Source: Tenacibaculum dicentrarchi (lineage in GTDB: Bacteria > Bacteroidota > Bacteroidia > Flavobacteriales > Flavobacteriaceae). Taken from it: DNA of 64,000 nt. Location of the stretch: positions 1 through 64,000 of the forward strand of contig NZ_OESZ01000023.1 in NCBI RefSeq assembly GCF_900239345.1, given 5' to 3'. Both the position numbers and the translations under genes were made by a program. How positions within the stretch are numbered: the first letter of the stretch is position 1; the number at the start of each line of letters is the position of its first letter. Below are positions 24,819 to 34,085 of this stretch, piece after piece. Under the pieces are notes generated by a model that saw nothing but the letters and a program-made list of their open reading frames with translations, made no database searches and was not told the origin of the DNA.

Positions 24819-26927
24819 TTACCCTTTCTTTTGCAAAATAGTAAGACCTATTCTTATTTGTTCATACGGAACTTTTTCGCCTAAAAATTCAAAATATGGC
24901 TTTAAAGCAATTTCATTTTTAAGTACTTTTTTAGCATTTGATATTAATTTAATAGTATTTGCATCTATAAATTTATCTAAATTTACATCTTTTCCTTCTA
25001 AATATAATTTTGATAAATGAGAAAAAATTGTTTGTGCTTTTAAACTTCGTTTATCAGCTATTTCATCAATAGAAAAACCTTCTTTATATAAATTATACGT
25101 TTCTAAAGTCGTATCTTTTTTTCCTTTCTTTTTTTCTTTTATAAAAGCCCTAATTTCTTCCATAAACTCACCTCCATATACTTCTAATTTACGTTGCCCT
25201 ACTCCACTAATACTTAAAAAAGCACTATCCGTTTGCGGACGTTCATTGTCTAAGGCACGTAAAGTGGCATCACTAAAAATTAAATAGGCAGCAATATCTT
25301 CTTCTTGTGCAATACGATAACGCAACTTTCGTAAACGCTCGAATAAAGTGTCTTTTACAATTGATTTTTTTCGCCCTTTAGTACTGCTAACTTTTACTTC
25401 TTTTTTAAACTCAACAGGAGTTGTTAATTGAACTTTTTCACCTTCAAAAAGTACTTTTTTAGAAAAATCGGTTAATTGTAAATTATTATTTAAATGAAAT
25501 GCTATTTGACAAAATCCTTGATTTATTAACTGAACAATATAATGTTGCCAATCTTTCCATGAAATATCAGCACCAATACCATACGTTTTTAAGGTTTGAT
25601 AATTCTTATCTAAAACGCCTGCATTTTTTGCCCCTCGTAACACATCAACAACAGTTCCCATCGCTTCTTTTTCTCGTAATCTGTAAATTGCCGAAAGTGC
25701 TTTTTGAGCGATAATAGTTCCATCAAAATACTGAACTGGATTTTTACAAACATCACAATTTCCGCAATTTTTCTCGATTAATTCACCAAAATAACTCAAC
25801 AAAATTTTCCTTCTACAAACAGTTGCTTCCGAAAACTGTTTCATACGGTCTAATTTTGCTGTTTGTACTTCTTGATTACTACTATTTGCTATAAATTGAC
25901 GTAACTGAATTACATCAGAATAACTATGAAAAAGTAACGCTTCGGCTGGTAAACCATCTCTTCCTGCACGACCTATTTCCTGATAATATCCTTCAATGTT
26001 TTTGGGCATATTATAATGAATTACCCAACGCACATTCGATTTATCGATTCCCATTCCAAAAGCAACCGTTGCACAAATAATTTGCACATCATCTTTTATA
26101 AAATCTTCTTGAGTTTTAGCACGTTCTTCAAAAGCTAAACCTGCATGATATGCTTTTGCATTAATATTTTGTTGCTTTAATTTACTTGCTAATTGTTCGG
26201 TCGCTTTTCTACTTAAACAATAAATAATTCCAGCATCATTTGGTTTTTTATTAATAAATTTAATAATCTGCTGTACTCTATCATTTGCCGAACGCACCTC
26301 TAAACTGATATTTTCTCTATTAAAAGAACTTACATATTTTGTAGCATTAGGCACTGCTAATTGTGTTAAAATATCTTCTTGAGTTGCTTTATCTGCCGTT
26401 GCAGTTAGGGCTACAATAGGTACTTCTGGCAACGTTTTTTTAAGAAAAGATAACTGTTTATACGATGGTCTAAAATCATGACCCCAAGAAGAAATACAAT
26501 GTGCTTCATCAATAGCAACACAACTAATATATTGTTGATTTAATACATTTTGAAGCAAGGCTAAACTCTCAGGAGCTACATATACTAATTTTACTGTTTT
26601 ATTAATAATGGCATCAAAAACCTTTTCTTGTTCTTCAGATGATTGACTACTATTATAATACGTTGCAGGTATTCCGTTTGCTTTTAAGCTATCAACTTGG
26701 TCTTTCATCAATGCAATTAATGGCGATATTACCAATGTAATTCCATCAAAAAATAATGCAGGCAACTGAAAACAAATAGATTTCCCTCCTCCTGTTGGCA
26801 TTATTACTAAGGTATCTTTTTTAGCTAAAACATTTTCAATAATTGCTTTTTGCTGTAACCGAAAGCTGTCGTATCCAAAATTAGTTTTTAATTTTACTAA
26901 TAAATCTTTTTCTGTTAGCTGTATCAT
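24819..26927 (-). CDS. recQ: ATP-dependent DNA helicase RecQ
   Basis: A 702-residue 3'-5' DNA helicase of recombination and repair. Helicase motifs: Walker A MPTGGGKSICFQLP (about 43-56), DEAH in AIDEAHCISSWGHDFRPSY (about 138), motif VI GYYQEIGRAGRDG (about 310-322). The zinc-binding RecQ-Ct segment has Cys in CRRKILLSYFGE and NCGNCDVC (about 370-395). An HRDC domain follows (about 530-610), with an extra helical C-terminal extension. It is a full-length family member. A -7 match (26932-26939) lies only four bases before the ATG. Confidence 0.96.
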   Translation of the reverse strand: MIQLTEKDLLVKLKTNFGYDSFRLQQKAIIENVLAKKDTLVIMPTGGGKSICFQLPALFFDGITLVISPLIALMKDQVDSLKANGIPATYYNSSQSSEEQEKVFDAIINKTVKLVYVAPESLALLQNVLNQQYISCVAIDEAHCISSWGHDFRPSYKQLSFLKKTLPEVPIVALTATADKATQEDILTQLAVPNATKYVSSFNRENISLEVRSANDRVQQIIKFINKKPNDAGIIYCLSRKATEQLASKLKQQNINAKAYHAGLAFEERAKTQEDFIKDDVQIICATVAFGMGIDKSNVRWVIHYNMPKNIEGYYQEIGRAGRDGLPAEALLFHSYSDVIQLRQFIANSSNQEVQTAKLDRMKQFSEATVCRRKILLSYFGELIEKNCGNCDVCKNPVQYFDGTIIAQKALSAIYRLREKEAMGTVVDVLRGAKNAGVLDKNYQTLKTYGIGADISWKDWQHYIVQLINQGFCQIAFHLNNNLQLTDFSKKVLFEGEKVQLTTPVEFKKEVKVSSTKGRKKSIVKDTLFERLRKLRYRIAQEEDIAAYLIFSDATLRALDNERPQTDSAFLSISGVGQRKLEVYGGEFMEEIRAFIKEKKKGKKDTTLETYNLYKEGFSIDEIADKRSLKAQTIFSHLSKLYLEGKDVNLDKFIDANTIKLISNAKKVLKNEIALKPYFEFLGEKVPYEQIRIGLTILQKKG

Positions 26928-26931
26928 TTCA

Positions 26932-26939
26932 CAAAAATA
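26932..26939 (-). promoter_or_regulatory. Candidate -7 element for recQ (TATTTTTG)
   Basis: TATTTTTG on the minus strand ends four bases before the recQ ATG. If used, the transcript would be essentially leaderless. No -33 element is visible, and the match could be chance in AT-rich DNA. Confidence 0.25.
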
Positions 26940-26950
26940 ATCATAAAAAA

Positions 26951-26976
26951 AAACGTAGAAATTAAATTCTACGTTT
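26951..26976 (-). terminator. Probable trp operon terminator
   Basis: Arms AAACGTAGAA and TTCTACGTTT (10 bp, 6-base loop) are followed by a T run on the minus strand. It lies 165 bases after the trpA stop, beyond the dispersed repeat. Confidence 0.75.
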
Positions 26977-26999
26977 CTTTTAAGTACTTATTAAAATAT

Positions 27000-27090
27000 T
27001 TTGAAGCTATTTCCCGCTTTCCGCACTCGCTTTTTTTGTTTGAAAAAAACAAAAAAGAGCTCAAACAATTGCTTCAATCGGGGCTAAACA
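27000..27090. repeat. Dispersed intergenic repeat, copy 1
   Basis: A roughly 90-bp block containing TTCCCGCTTTCCGCACTCGC, then T- and A-rich variable sequence, GAGCTCAAACAA, and GCTTCAATCGGGGCTA. A second copy in inverted orientation lies at 59312-59402. The ends are conserved and the middle varies. I recall similar GC-rich blocks between genes in other Flavobacteria. It has no coding potential. Confidence 0.8.
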
Positions 27091-27141
27091 TTTTTACTAT
27101 ATTATTTACAACTATTAAAACAGATTGCATCTTTATAAAAA

Positions 27142-27909
27142 TTAAGAATTGATAACAGTACTAACAAAATTAGAAATACCTGCTACGCCATTTTTATCTA
27201 AATCTTTAATAAAAGCCGAACCAATAATTGCACCATCGGCATAATTACAAGCTGTTGTAAATGTTTTGTTATCAGAAATACCAAAACCAACCACTAATTT
27301 ACTTTTTAAATTCATTGCTTCAATTCGCTTAAAGTAATCAATTTGCTCGGTTGATATTTCTCCTTTTGCTCCTGTAATAGATGCCGAAGCAACTACATAA
27401 ATAAATGCATCTGTAAGTGCATCAATTTTTCGAATACGTTCTTCTGATGTATGAGGTGTAATTAAAAATACGTTAGTAATTCCGTATTTTTCGAATAACG
27501 CTTTATAATGATTTTCATATTCAATCATTGGCAAATCAGGAAAAATAACAGTTTTCATACCGCAATCTTTTACTGCTTGACAAAATTTATCCTCACCATA
27601 TTTAATAAGCTGATTCAAATATCCCATTAAAACTAATGGTGTTTTATTGGTGTCTTTTACTGATTTTAGTTGCTCAAAAACAACATCTAAATTCATTCCA
27701 TTTTGCAAAGCTCTATGACTACTATCTTGTATCGTAGTTCCATCTGCTAAAGGATCAGAATATGGTAAACCAACTTCTATAAAATCAACACCATTTTCAC
27801 TTAAATCGTGTATAATTTTAGTTGTATCATTTAAATTTGGAAAACCTGCTGTAAAAAATATAGAAAGTAAATTCTTCTTTTCTTGAAATATTTCTTTTAA
27901 TAATTTCAT
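27142..27909 (-). CDS. trpA: Tryptophan synthase alpha subunit
   Basis: A 255-residue TIM-barrel subunit that cleaves indole-3-glycerol phosphate and passes indole to TrpB. Visible signatures are FFTAGFPNL (near 19), the catalytic-Glu segment FIEVGLPYSDPLADG (about 39-53) containing the second acidic residue, and YVVASASITGAKGE (about 171). It is the last gene of the trp operon, four bases after trpB. A stretch without a gene between it and recQ holds the dispersed repeat and the probable operon terminator. Confidence 0.96.
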   Translation of the reverse strand: MKLLKEIFQEKKNLLSIFFTAGFPNLNDTTKIIHDLSENGVDFIEVGLPYSDPLADGTTIQDSSHRALQNGMNLDVVFEQLKSVKDTNKTPLVLMGYLNQLIKYGEDKFCQAVKDCGMKTVIFPDLPMIEYENHYKALFEKYGITNVFLITPHTSEERIRKIDALTDAFIYVVASASITGAKGEISTEQIDYFKRIEAMNLKSKLVVGFGISDNKTFTTACNYADGAIIGSAFIKDLDKNGVAGISNFVSTVINS

Positions 27910-27913
27910 CTCC

Positions 27914-29092
27914 TTACGCTTTTAAATACTTCATATACGTTTCTAAATCTTTATCACCTCTTCCAGATAAGTTTATAATAATTACTTGATCTTTTTTCAA
28001 ATCCATTTTAGATAAAACAGCTAATGCGTGTGCTGTTTCTAAAGCAGGAATAATTCCTTCTAATTTGGTTAATTCAAAAGCAGCTTCTAAAGCTTCATTA
28101 TCTGTTGCGTTTAAAAACTGTGCACGCTTAGTTTCGTGTAAAAATGCATGTAAAGGACCAACTCCTGGATAATCTAATCCTGCAGAAATAGAATATGGCT
28201 CTGTAATTTGTCCGTATTCATCTTGCATTAAAATAGTTTTACTTCCGTGAATTACACCAACTTGCCCTAATTGAGATGTTGCTGCACTTTCACCAGAATC
28301 AACTCCTAAACCACCAGCTTCAACAGCTATTAAACCAACTTCTTCATCTTCTAAGTAATGATAAAAAGCACCAGCCGCATTAGAACCTCCACCAACACAA
28401 GCAATAACTGTATCAGGGTTTTCTTTTCCTGTTTTTTCTTTTAGTTGCCATTTCATTTCTTCTGAAATAATAGCTTGTAAACGTGCTACCATATCAGGAT
28501 ACGGAGCAGGACCAACAACAGAACCAATTAAATAATAACTATCTGGATGCTGAATCCAATAACGAATTGCTTCGTTTGTAGCATCTTTTAAGGTTTTACT
28601 TCCACTTAAAGCAGGCACAACTGTTGCTCCTAACATTTTCATTCGAGCAACATTAGGTGCTTGTCTTTCAATGTCTTTTTCACCCATAAAAACAATACAC
28701 TCTAAGCCCATTAAAGCACAAACTGTAGCCGTTGCAACACCATGTTGTCCTGCACCTGTTTCTGCTATAATTTTTGTTTTACCTAGCTTTTTTGCTATTA
28801 AAATCTGTCCAACAGTATTGTTTACTTTGTGTGCTCCTGTATGATTTAAATCTTCACGTTTTAAATAAATAGTAGCACCATATTTTTCTGATAATCTTTC
28901 TGCCAAATACAACGGAGTAGGACGTCCAACATAGTCTTTTAATAAAGCTTTATATTCGTCTTGAAACTCTTTAGATTCGATAATTTTAATATAATTATCT
29001 TCTAATTCTAGTACGTTTGGATGTAATAATTCAGGAATAAATGCACCACCGAATTGCCCGTAATATCCTTCTTTAGTTGGTTGATATTTCAT
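27914..29092 (-). CDS. trpB: Tryptophan synthase beta subunit
   Basis: A 392-residue pyridoxal-phosphate enzyme joining indole and serine to make tryptophan. The N-terminus [15 protein letters not shown] and the cofactor Lys in [16 protein letters not shown] (about 82-97) are diagnostic of TrpB1. The phosphate loop is [11 protein letters not shown] (about 230), and the C-terminal NLSGRGDKD is conserved. It lies four bases upstream of trpA, consistent with a coupled alpha2-beta2 complex. Confidence 0.97.
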   Translation of the reverse strand: MKYQPTKEGYYGQFGGAFIPELLHPNVLELEDNYIKIIESKEFQDEYKALLKDYVGRPTPLYLAERLSEKYGATIYLKREDLNHTGAHKVNNTVGQILIAKKLGKTKIIAETGAGQHGVATATVCALMGLECIVFMGEKDIERQAPNVARMKMLGATVVPALSGSKTLKDATNEAIRYWIQHPDSYYLIGSVVGPAPYPDMVARLQAIISEEMKWQLKEKTGKENPDTVIACVGGGSNAAGAFYHYLEDEEVGLIAVEAGGLGVDSGESAATSQLGQVGVIHGSKTILMQDEYGQITEPYSISAGLDYPGVGPLHAFLHETKRAQFLNATDNEALEAAFELTKLEGIIPALETAHALAVLSKMDLKKDQVIIINLSGRGDKDLETYMKYLKA

Positions 29093-29121
29093 TTTTTATC
29101 TATTTATTATTCCTCACGGGT

Positions 29122-29784
29122 TTAAAAAACATTGAGGTCTTTTTTAAATTTTGTTATATCTTTTACTGATTTTAAACCAGCTTCAATTTCAAATTTACTA
29201 TTTACATCTAAAGCATAAATAGGTAAATTTAATGCTCGTAATTTTTTAATTTCTGATACTTCTTCTAACCCAATTCCACCACTTAAAAAAAATGGTTTTG
29301 TTAAATTATATTTCTGAAGAACAGACCAATCAAAAGTAATTCCGTTTCCTCCTCGTTCTTTTCCTTTAGTATCGAATAAAAAGAAATCAACCAATGATTC
29401 GTAGGGTTTTAAAACTTCAAATTCGAAACTATCTTTAATTCCAAATACTTTTATCAATTCTGGAATTTTATATTTAAGATGTTGCTTTTTTTCAGCAATA
29501 CTTTCTTCAAAAATAGTTCTTAAACGCTGTACATATTCTGATGATTCATCGCCATGTAATTGCAACGTATTTAAACCATATTCTTCGGTTAATGAAACTA
29601 CTATTTCTGGAAGTTCGTTTACAAAAACACCTACTTTTTTAATTTCCTTAGGTAAATCGGGAATAATTCCTTCAAAATTTCTTTTTGATTTTTCATAGAA
29701 AATAAATCCTAAATAATCAGGTTGCAATTGGGCAACTTGTTGGATATTTTCTACATATTTCATTCCACAAACTTTCAGTTTCAT
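29122..29784 (-). CDS. trpF: Phosphoribosylanthranilate isomerase
   Basis: A 220-residue TIM-barrel isomerase catalysing the Amadori rearrangement in tryptophan synthesis. Catalytic Cys and context KVCGMKYVENI (about 3-13), then QPDYLGFIFYEKSKR (about 19-33) and the catalytic Asp region FFLFDTKGKERGGNG (about 134-148) with the family's FDT. The phosphate site reads FFLSGGIGLEEV. The middle has a few extra charged residues compared with the compact family core. It follows trpC by two bases. Confidence 0.93.
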   Translation of the reverse strand: MKLKVCGMKYVENIQQVAQLQPDYLGFIFYEKSKRNFEGIIPDLPKEIKKVGVFVNELPEIVVSLTEEYGLNTLQLHGDESSEYVQRLRTIFEESIAEKKQHLKYKIPELIKVFGIKDSFEFEVLKPYESLVDFFLFDTKGKERGGNGITFDWSVLQKYNLTKPFFLSGGIGLEEVSEIKKLRALNLPIYALDVNSKFEIEAGLKSVKDITKFKKDLNVF

Positions 29785-29786
29785 AT

Positions 29787-30575
29787 TTATCTTATTTGAG
29801 CGATAAAATCTTTACAAGCTTCTCCAGGATTTTTTGTTTTCATAAAATTTTCTCCTATTAAAAACCCTTGAAAACCGTGTTCTTTTAATCCTGTAATAAT
29901 TCTTGGGTCTGAAATCCCACTTTCTGAAACTTTAATTGCAGTATCAGGAATTTGCCCTGCCAAGTTGATAGAATGTTCTAAATCAACTTCAAAAGTTTTT
30001 AAATTTCTATTATTAATTCCGATAATTTTATTATCCAAATCACTAATTTTATCTAAATCCTCTTGTGTGTGTATTTCGTATAAAACTTCTAAACCTAAAT
30101 CGTTGGCTAATTGTCCGTAATTTTTAAGTTCTTGTTTTGTTAAACAAGCTGCAATTAACAATATAACGTCTGCTCCTATTGCTTTTGCTTCCACAATTTG
30201 AAAACCATCAACAATAAAATCTTTTCTTAAAATTGGTATTTGCTGATTTACAGTTCTAGCCTCTAACAAATCGGCCATAGTTCCACCAAAAAAATTCGTA
30301 TCAGTTAAAATAGATTGTGCTGCTACGTTAGCATTTAAATAACCTTCTGTTACTTCTAATATTGATGATGTATCGTTAATAATTCCTTTTGATGGAGATT
30401 TACGTTTATACTCTGCAATAATACCTGTTGAACCTACCGTTAATAATGACTTTTTTAATGAAAAAGGAGCATTTTTAAAGTTAGGACTTTCCACTAATTT
30501 ACTAACAGGAACTTCTGCTTTAATTTTAGCAACTTCTGTTTTTTTAAAGGCTATTATTTTATCTAATATTGTCAT
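29787..30575 (-). CDS. trpC: Indole-3-glycerol phosphate synthase
   Basis: A 262-residue enzyme closing the indole ring from carboxyphenylaminodeoxyribulose phosphate. Motifs: IIAEYKRKSPSKGII (about 52-66) with catalytic Lys and substrate contacts, VLTDTNFFGG-like SILTDTNFFGGT (about 89), PILRKDFIVDGFQI (about 113-126) with the catalytic Lys, IIGINNRNLKTF (about 181), and VSESGI (about 214). It is a stand-alone TrpC, not fused to TrpF. A four-helix-bundle gene separates it from trpD. Confidence 0.96.
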   Translation of the reverse strand: MTILDKIIAFKKTEVAKIKAEVPVSKLVESPNFKNAPFSLKKSLLTVGSTGIIAEYKRKSPSKGIINDTSSILEVTEGYLNANVAAQSILTDTNFFGGTMADLLEARTVNQQIPILRKDFIVDGFQIVEAKAIGADVILLIAACLTKQELKNYGQLANDLGLEVLYEIHTQEDLDKISDLDNKIIGINNRNLKTFEVDLEHSINLAGQIPDTAIKVSESGISDPRIITGLKEHGFQGFLIGENFMKTKNPGEACKDFIAQIR

Positions 30576-30604
30576 ATAAATAATTATGAATTCAAAATTA
30601 TGAA

Positions 30605-30964
30605 TTACGATTTAGTGTTTCTAATGGTTTTTTGAATACTTCCGATAATCTTTAATATTTCTTCAATATCCTTTAATAATGATTCTGATTCTTTATCAGA
30701 TAAAAAATCAGTATCTTTTAATAAACGAATCCAATAATGAGATTCTCTTGCTTCTTTATAAGCTATTGTTAATTTAGCAAAAAAATCTTTTCTGCTTTGA
30801 CCTCCAATTGCTTCTTCTACATTCGCTCCTATTGAAGTTCCTGAACGTAATAATTGTTTACTTAATACAAATTCTTTCTTTTCTTGAGATAAATGCTTAT
30901 ATAATTTGACCATCCTCACAGCAAAATTATAGCTCTTTGTTTGAATTACATTATCTTTTTTCAT
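30605..30964 (-). CDS. Four-helix bundle protein (23S rRNA intervening-sequence type) inside the trp operon
   Basis: A 119-residue protein from the ATG at 30962-30964 (MKKDNVIQTKSYNFAVRMVK). The SYNFAVRMVKLYKHL start, the RSGTSIGANVEEAIGGQSRKDF block and KEARESHYWIRLLKDTD are typical of the S23/four-helix-bundle family, first known from intervening sequences in 23S rRNA genes. A longer reading from 31018 would overlap trpD and gains only repeat-encoded residues (NYELAITNYKF). It has no known role in tryptophan synthesis and probably arrived as an insertion between trpD and trpC. Confidence 0.88.
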   Translation of the reverse strand: MKKDNVIQTKSYNFAVRMVKLYKHLSQEKKEFVLSKQLLRSGTSIGANVEEAIGGQSRKDFFAKLTIAYKEARESHYWIRLLKDTDFLSDKESESLLKDIEEILKIIGSIQKTIRNTKS

Positions 30965-30990
30965 CACAAGAAATTTATAATTCGTAATTG
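30965..30990. repeat. AATTCGTAATT-type repeats beside the four-helix bundle gene
   Basis: AATTCGTAATT occurs twice in this gap (ATAATTCGTAATT, CTAATTCGTAATT), and related ATTATGAATT/ATGAATTACGATT copies follow the gene at 30580-30612 in the opposite sense. Such short repeats commonly flank four-helix bundle genes in Bacteroidota, as I recall. Confidence 0.5.
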
Positions 30991-31980
30991 CTAATTCGTA
31001 ATTAACTTTTTTAAACATTCTTTTGCTTTCAATCCTAATAAAGAATCTTTTGCTTCTTGATATGCTTGTTCAAAACTCTTTTGATTATCAACAATTTTTA
31101 AAGCAAATGCAGCATTTGTAAGCACAACACTGTTTTGTGCTTCTGTACCATTTCCTTCAATAATATTTTTGAATATTTTAGCTGCATCAGCAACGGATTT
31201 ACCGCCAAAAATAGCTGATTGTTGTACTCTTTTTTGCCCTAAATCTTCTGGATTAATTAATTGTTCTCCATTTTTAGTGAATAACTTAAATCCGCTTGTT
31301 AATGAAATTTCATCATAACCATCAAGCGCATGTACAATTCCGTAATTAGTACCTTCTTCTTGTAAAATATAATTGTACAAACGGGCAACTTCTAAATTAA
31401 ACGTTCCTAATAATTGATTTTTAGGCGAACTCGGATTTACCAAAGGACCTAAAATATTAAAAAACGTTTTTAACGCTAATTCTTTTCTTGTTGCACTCAC
31501 CGCTTTCATTGCTGGATGAAATTTCGGAGCGTGTAAAAAACAAATATTTGCACGTTCTAAATGCGATTTTAAAACAGCCTCATCATTTGTAAATTGATAT
31601 CCGAAACTCTCTAACATATCCGAAGAACCCGATTTTGAAGACACCGAATAATTTCCATGTTTTGCTACTTTTTGCCCTGTTCCTGCAACTACAAAAGAGG
31701 TCATTGTTGAAATATTGAATGTATCTTTTCCATCGCCTCCAGTTCCTACAATATCAATGGTATTATATTCTGATAAATCAACTTTTATAGCCAACTCTAT
31801 TAAAGCATTTCTAAAACCCGCAAGCTCATCAACAGAAATTGGACGCATCATAAAAACAGTCATAAAAGACGCTAAATGTGCTTCGTTAAATTTTCCTGAA
31901 GCAATATCAATTAAAACCTGTTTTGCTTCAAGTTTTGTTAATCTTTTATGTTGATATAAATTATTTAAAATTTCTTTCAT
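30991..31980 (-). CDS. trpD: Anthranilate phosphoribosyltransferase
   Basis: A 329-residue enzyme transferring phosphoribose from PRPP to anthranilate. The signature VGTGGDGKDTFNIST (about 79-93) binds PRPP, KHGNYSVSSKSGSSDMLES (about 109-127) carries the metal and anthranilate contacts, and FLHAPKFHPAM (about 151) the catalytic area. It is the third structural gene of the operon, 13 bases after trpG. The four-helix bundle gene follows with a 26-base gap. Full length. Confidence 0.96.
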   Translation of the reverse strand: MKEILNNLYQHKRLTKLEAKQVLIDIASGKFNEAHLASFMTVFMMRPISVDELAGFRNALIELAIKVDLSEYNTIDIVGTGGDGKDTFNISTMTSFVVAGTGQKVAKHGNYSVSSKSGSSDMLESFGYQFTNDEAVLKSHLERANICFLHAPKFHPAMKAVSATRKELALKTFFNILGPLVNPSSPKNQLLGTFNLEVARLYNYILQEEGTNYGIVHALDGYDEISLTSGFKLFTKNGEQLINPEDLGQKRVQQSAIFGGKSVADAAKIFKNIIEGNGTEAQNSVVLTNAAFALKIVDNQKSFEQAYQEAKDSLLGLKAKECLKKLITN

Positions 31981-31993
31981 ATTCTAAAAGATT

Positions 31994-32572
31994 TTATTTT
32001 TTAACGTTGTTTAAAAAATTTCTAACAAGTTGTTCACCTACATCTGTTAATATTGATTCTGGGTGAAATTGAACTGCTGATAAATTAAATTCTTTATGCT
32101 GAATTGCTTGGATTCCTCCTTGCTCATCTTTTGCCGTAATCATTAATTCTGATGGAAAATTCTCGTAAGAAGCTGTCCAAGAATGATATCTTGCTGCTTT
32201 AAATTTAGTTGAAACATCTTTAAATATTACAGCATCTTTTTTGATGATTTCCATTTCGGTAGCAACACCATGAAATACTTCTCCCATGTTTTCGATTACT
32301 CCACCAAAAACTTCGGTAATTGCTTGTAAACCTAAACAAACTCCAAAAATAGGTTTTTTACCTGCGTATTGTTTTATAACATCTTTTAAAATACCTGCTT
32401 CGTCAGGAATTCCTGGGCCTGGTGATAAAATAATAACGTCATATCTGTCAATTTCTGCAACAGAAATTTCATCATTTCTAAATACATCTGGCAAATTACC
32501 TGTAATATCTTCTACCATGTGTACCAAATTATAGGTAAACGAATCGTAGTTATCGAGTATTAATATGTTCAT
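31994..32572 (-). CDS. trpG: Anthranilate synthase glutamine amidotransferase subunit
   Basis: A 192-residue class I amidotransferase that supplies ammonia to TrpE. N-terminus ILILDNYDSFTYNLVH is characteristic. LSPGPGIPDEAG (about 50) is followed by the nucleophile Cys in GVCLGLQAI (about 77-85), and HPESIL (about 171) supplies the catalytic His and Glu. The same subunit can serve folate synthesis (PabA) in some bacteria. Position directly after trpE, 27 bases away, makes trpG the primary role. Confidence 0.95.
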   Translation of the reverse strand: MNILILDNYDSFTYNLVHMVEDITGNLPDVFRNDEISVAEIDRYDVIILSPGPGIPDEAGILKDVIKQYAGKKPIFGVCLGLQAITEVFGGVIENMGEVFHGVATEMEIIKKDAVIFKDVSTKFKAARYHSWTASYENFPSELMITAKDEQGGIQAIQHKEFNLSAVQFHPESILTDVGEQLVRNFLNNVKK

Positions 32573-32599
32573 TTTTTTCTAATTATTATAAAGAATTTA

Positions 32600-34000
32600 C
32601 TAAATATTTTCTGCCAAAATCAATGCTTTTTTCAAAGCGGCTAATTTATTATTAACCTCTTGTAATTCTTTTTCTTGATCAGAATGAATTACAATTCCTG
32701 CGCCCGCCTGATAATACAACACATTATTTTTACTAACAAACGAGCGAATGGCAATGGCTAAATTTACAGAACCGTCTAAACCAATAATTCCAACTGCACC
32801 TCCGTAAAAACCTCGTGATTGATTTTCGTAGGTATCAATTAATTGCATCGCTTTATATTTTGGCGCTCCACTCAAAGTTCCTGCAGGGAAAGTATCTCCA
32901 ACTATTTCAATCGGATTTCCTTTTATTTTTCCTTGCACAGTCGATACCAAATGAATTACGTGACTAAAATATTGAACTTCTTTAAATACCTCAACTTTTA
33001 CATTATCGGCATGTTTACTTAAATCATTTCGAGCTAAATCGACTAACATTACGTGTTCCGCCGTTTCTTTTTTATCTTCGGATAATTTTTTACCTAGCTT
33101 AATATCTTGCGCCATATCGCCAGTTCTTCGGAAAGTCCCTGCAATTGGATTTATAGTTGCTTTTCCTTCGTTTATTTTAATTTGAGCTTCTGGTGAAGAA
33201 CCCATTAATTTAAACGAACCATAATCGAAATAAAATAAATAAGGTGATGGATTTATGGAACGTAATGCTCTGTATACGTTAAATTCATCTCCTTTAAATT
33301 TTTGTTGAAATTGACGAGATAATACTAATTGAAAAACATCTCCTCTTTTACAGTGCGATTTTGCTTTTACAACATATTCTTTAAAATCTTCATTGGTACA
33401 ATTTGAAGTTTCTTGTCCGTCTATTTCAAATTTTTGAGTATTGAAAGCTTGTGCTTCAATTATAGTTTCTATTTCTGAAATTCTTGACTCGCCTCCTGCT
33501 TCTACGTTTTCAAGTATCGTCATTTCATCATTAAAATGATTGATAGCGATAATAAATCGGTAAAAACTATACTGCATTAAAGGAATTTTTGACGGAGCGT
33601 CTTTTACGTTTAGTGCGATATTTTCAAAATACTGAACACTATCGTATGTTGAGTAACCGTATAATCCGTTGAATGATTTTAAGGCTGGTTCGCAATCTAA
33701 ATTGATAGATTTTGAAAAGTTATCAAATAAGCTATAAAAATTTTTATCCTTTTTATCTATCTTATTTTTTTCGATAATTTTTCCTTGTTTAGAAACAACA
33801 AAATCATGATTTTCTACTTTCATTGTTACCACAGGCTCGATAGCAATAAAAGAAAAACTCTCTTCTTTACTATGATAATCGGAACTTTCTAGCAATAAAG
33901 TATTAGCATATTTATCTCTAAATCGTAAATACAAACCTACTGGAGTAATTGTATCTGCAATTCGTTTTTTACTAATTGTTTTGAATGTCGTTTTATTCAT
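32600..34000 (-). CDS. trpE: Anthranilate synthase component I
   Basis: A 466-residue chorismate-using enzyme, the committed step of tryptophan synthesis. The C-terminal chorismate-binding domain has LSRQFQQKFKGDEFNVYRALR (220s), SPYLFYFDYGSFKLMGSSPE (about 250-270), INPIAGTFRRTGD (about 284) with the conserved R-R-G, and FPAGTLSGAPKYKAM (about 370). The N-terminal regulatory domain (1-190) includes LLESSDYHSKEESFSF, where the LLES segment belongs to the tryptophan feedback site in relatives. It is the first structural gene after the leader peptide. Confidence 0.96.
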   Translation of the reverse strand: MNKTTFKTISKKRIADTITPVGLYLRFRDKYANTLLLESSDYHSKEESFSFIAIEPVVTMKVENHDFVVSKQGKIIEKNKIDKKDKNFYSLFDNFSKSINLDCEPALKSFNGLYGYSTYDSVQYFENIALNVKDAPSKIPLMQYSFYRFIIAINHFNDEMTILENVEAGGESRISEIETIIEAQAFNTQKFEIDGQETSNCTNEDFKEYVVKAKSHCKRGDVFQLVLSRQFQQKFKGDEFNVYRALRSINPSPYLFYFDYGSFKLMGSSPEAQIKINEGKATINPIAGTFRRTGDMAQDIKLGKKLSEDKKETAEHVMLVDLARNDLSKHADNVKVEVFKEVQYFSHVIHLVSTVQGKIKGNPIEIVGDTFPAGTLSGAPKYKAMQLIDTYENQSRGFYGGAVGIIGLDGSVNLAIAIRSFVSKNNVLYYQAGAGIVIHSDQEKELQEVNNKLAALKKALILAENI

Positions 34001-34023
34001 TTTAATTTTAGTCTTAAAAACAA

Positions 34024-34051
34024 AAAAGGCTTATCGTGAGATAAGCCTTTT
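34024..34051 (-). terminator. trp attenuator terminator
   Basis: Perfect 12-bp arms AAAAGGCTTATC (34024-34035) and GATAAGCCTTTT (34040-34051) with a GTGA loop are followed on the minus strand by Ts. It lies between the Trp-rich leader peptide and trpE, the position of a classical attenuator. The loop-side CTCAC is complementary to GTGAG at the leader's stop codon (34081-34085), a possible alternative pairing. Confidence 0.88.
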
Positions 34052-34085
34052 CTTTATATAATATAACATACAGGTTTCCGCTCAC

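Noticed and set aside
30965-31018. Longer start of the four-helix bundle gene overlapping trpD
   Set aside because: The added residues are encoded by the flanking short repeats; the ATG at 30964 starts at the conserved family N-terminus.
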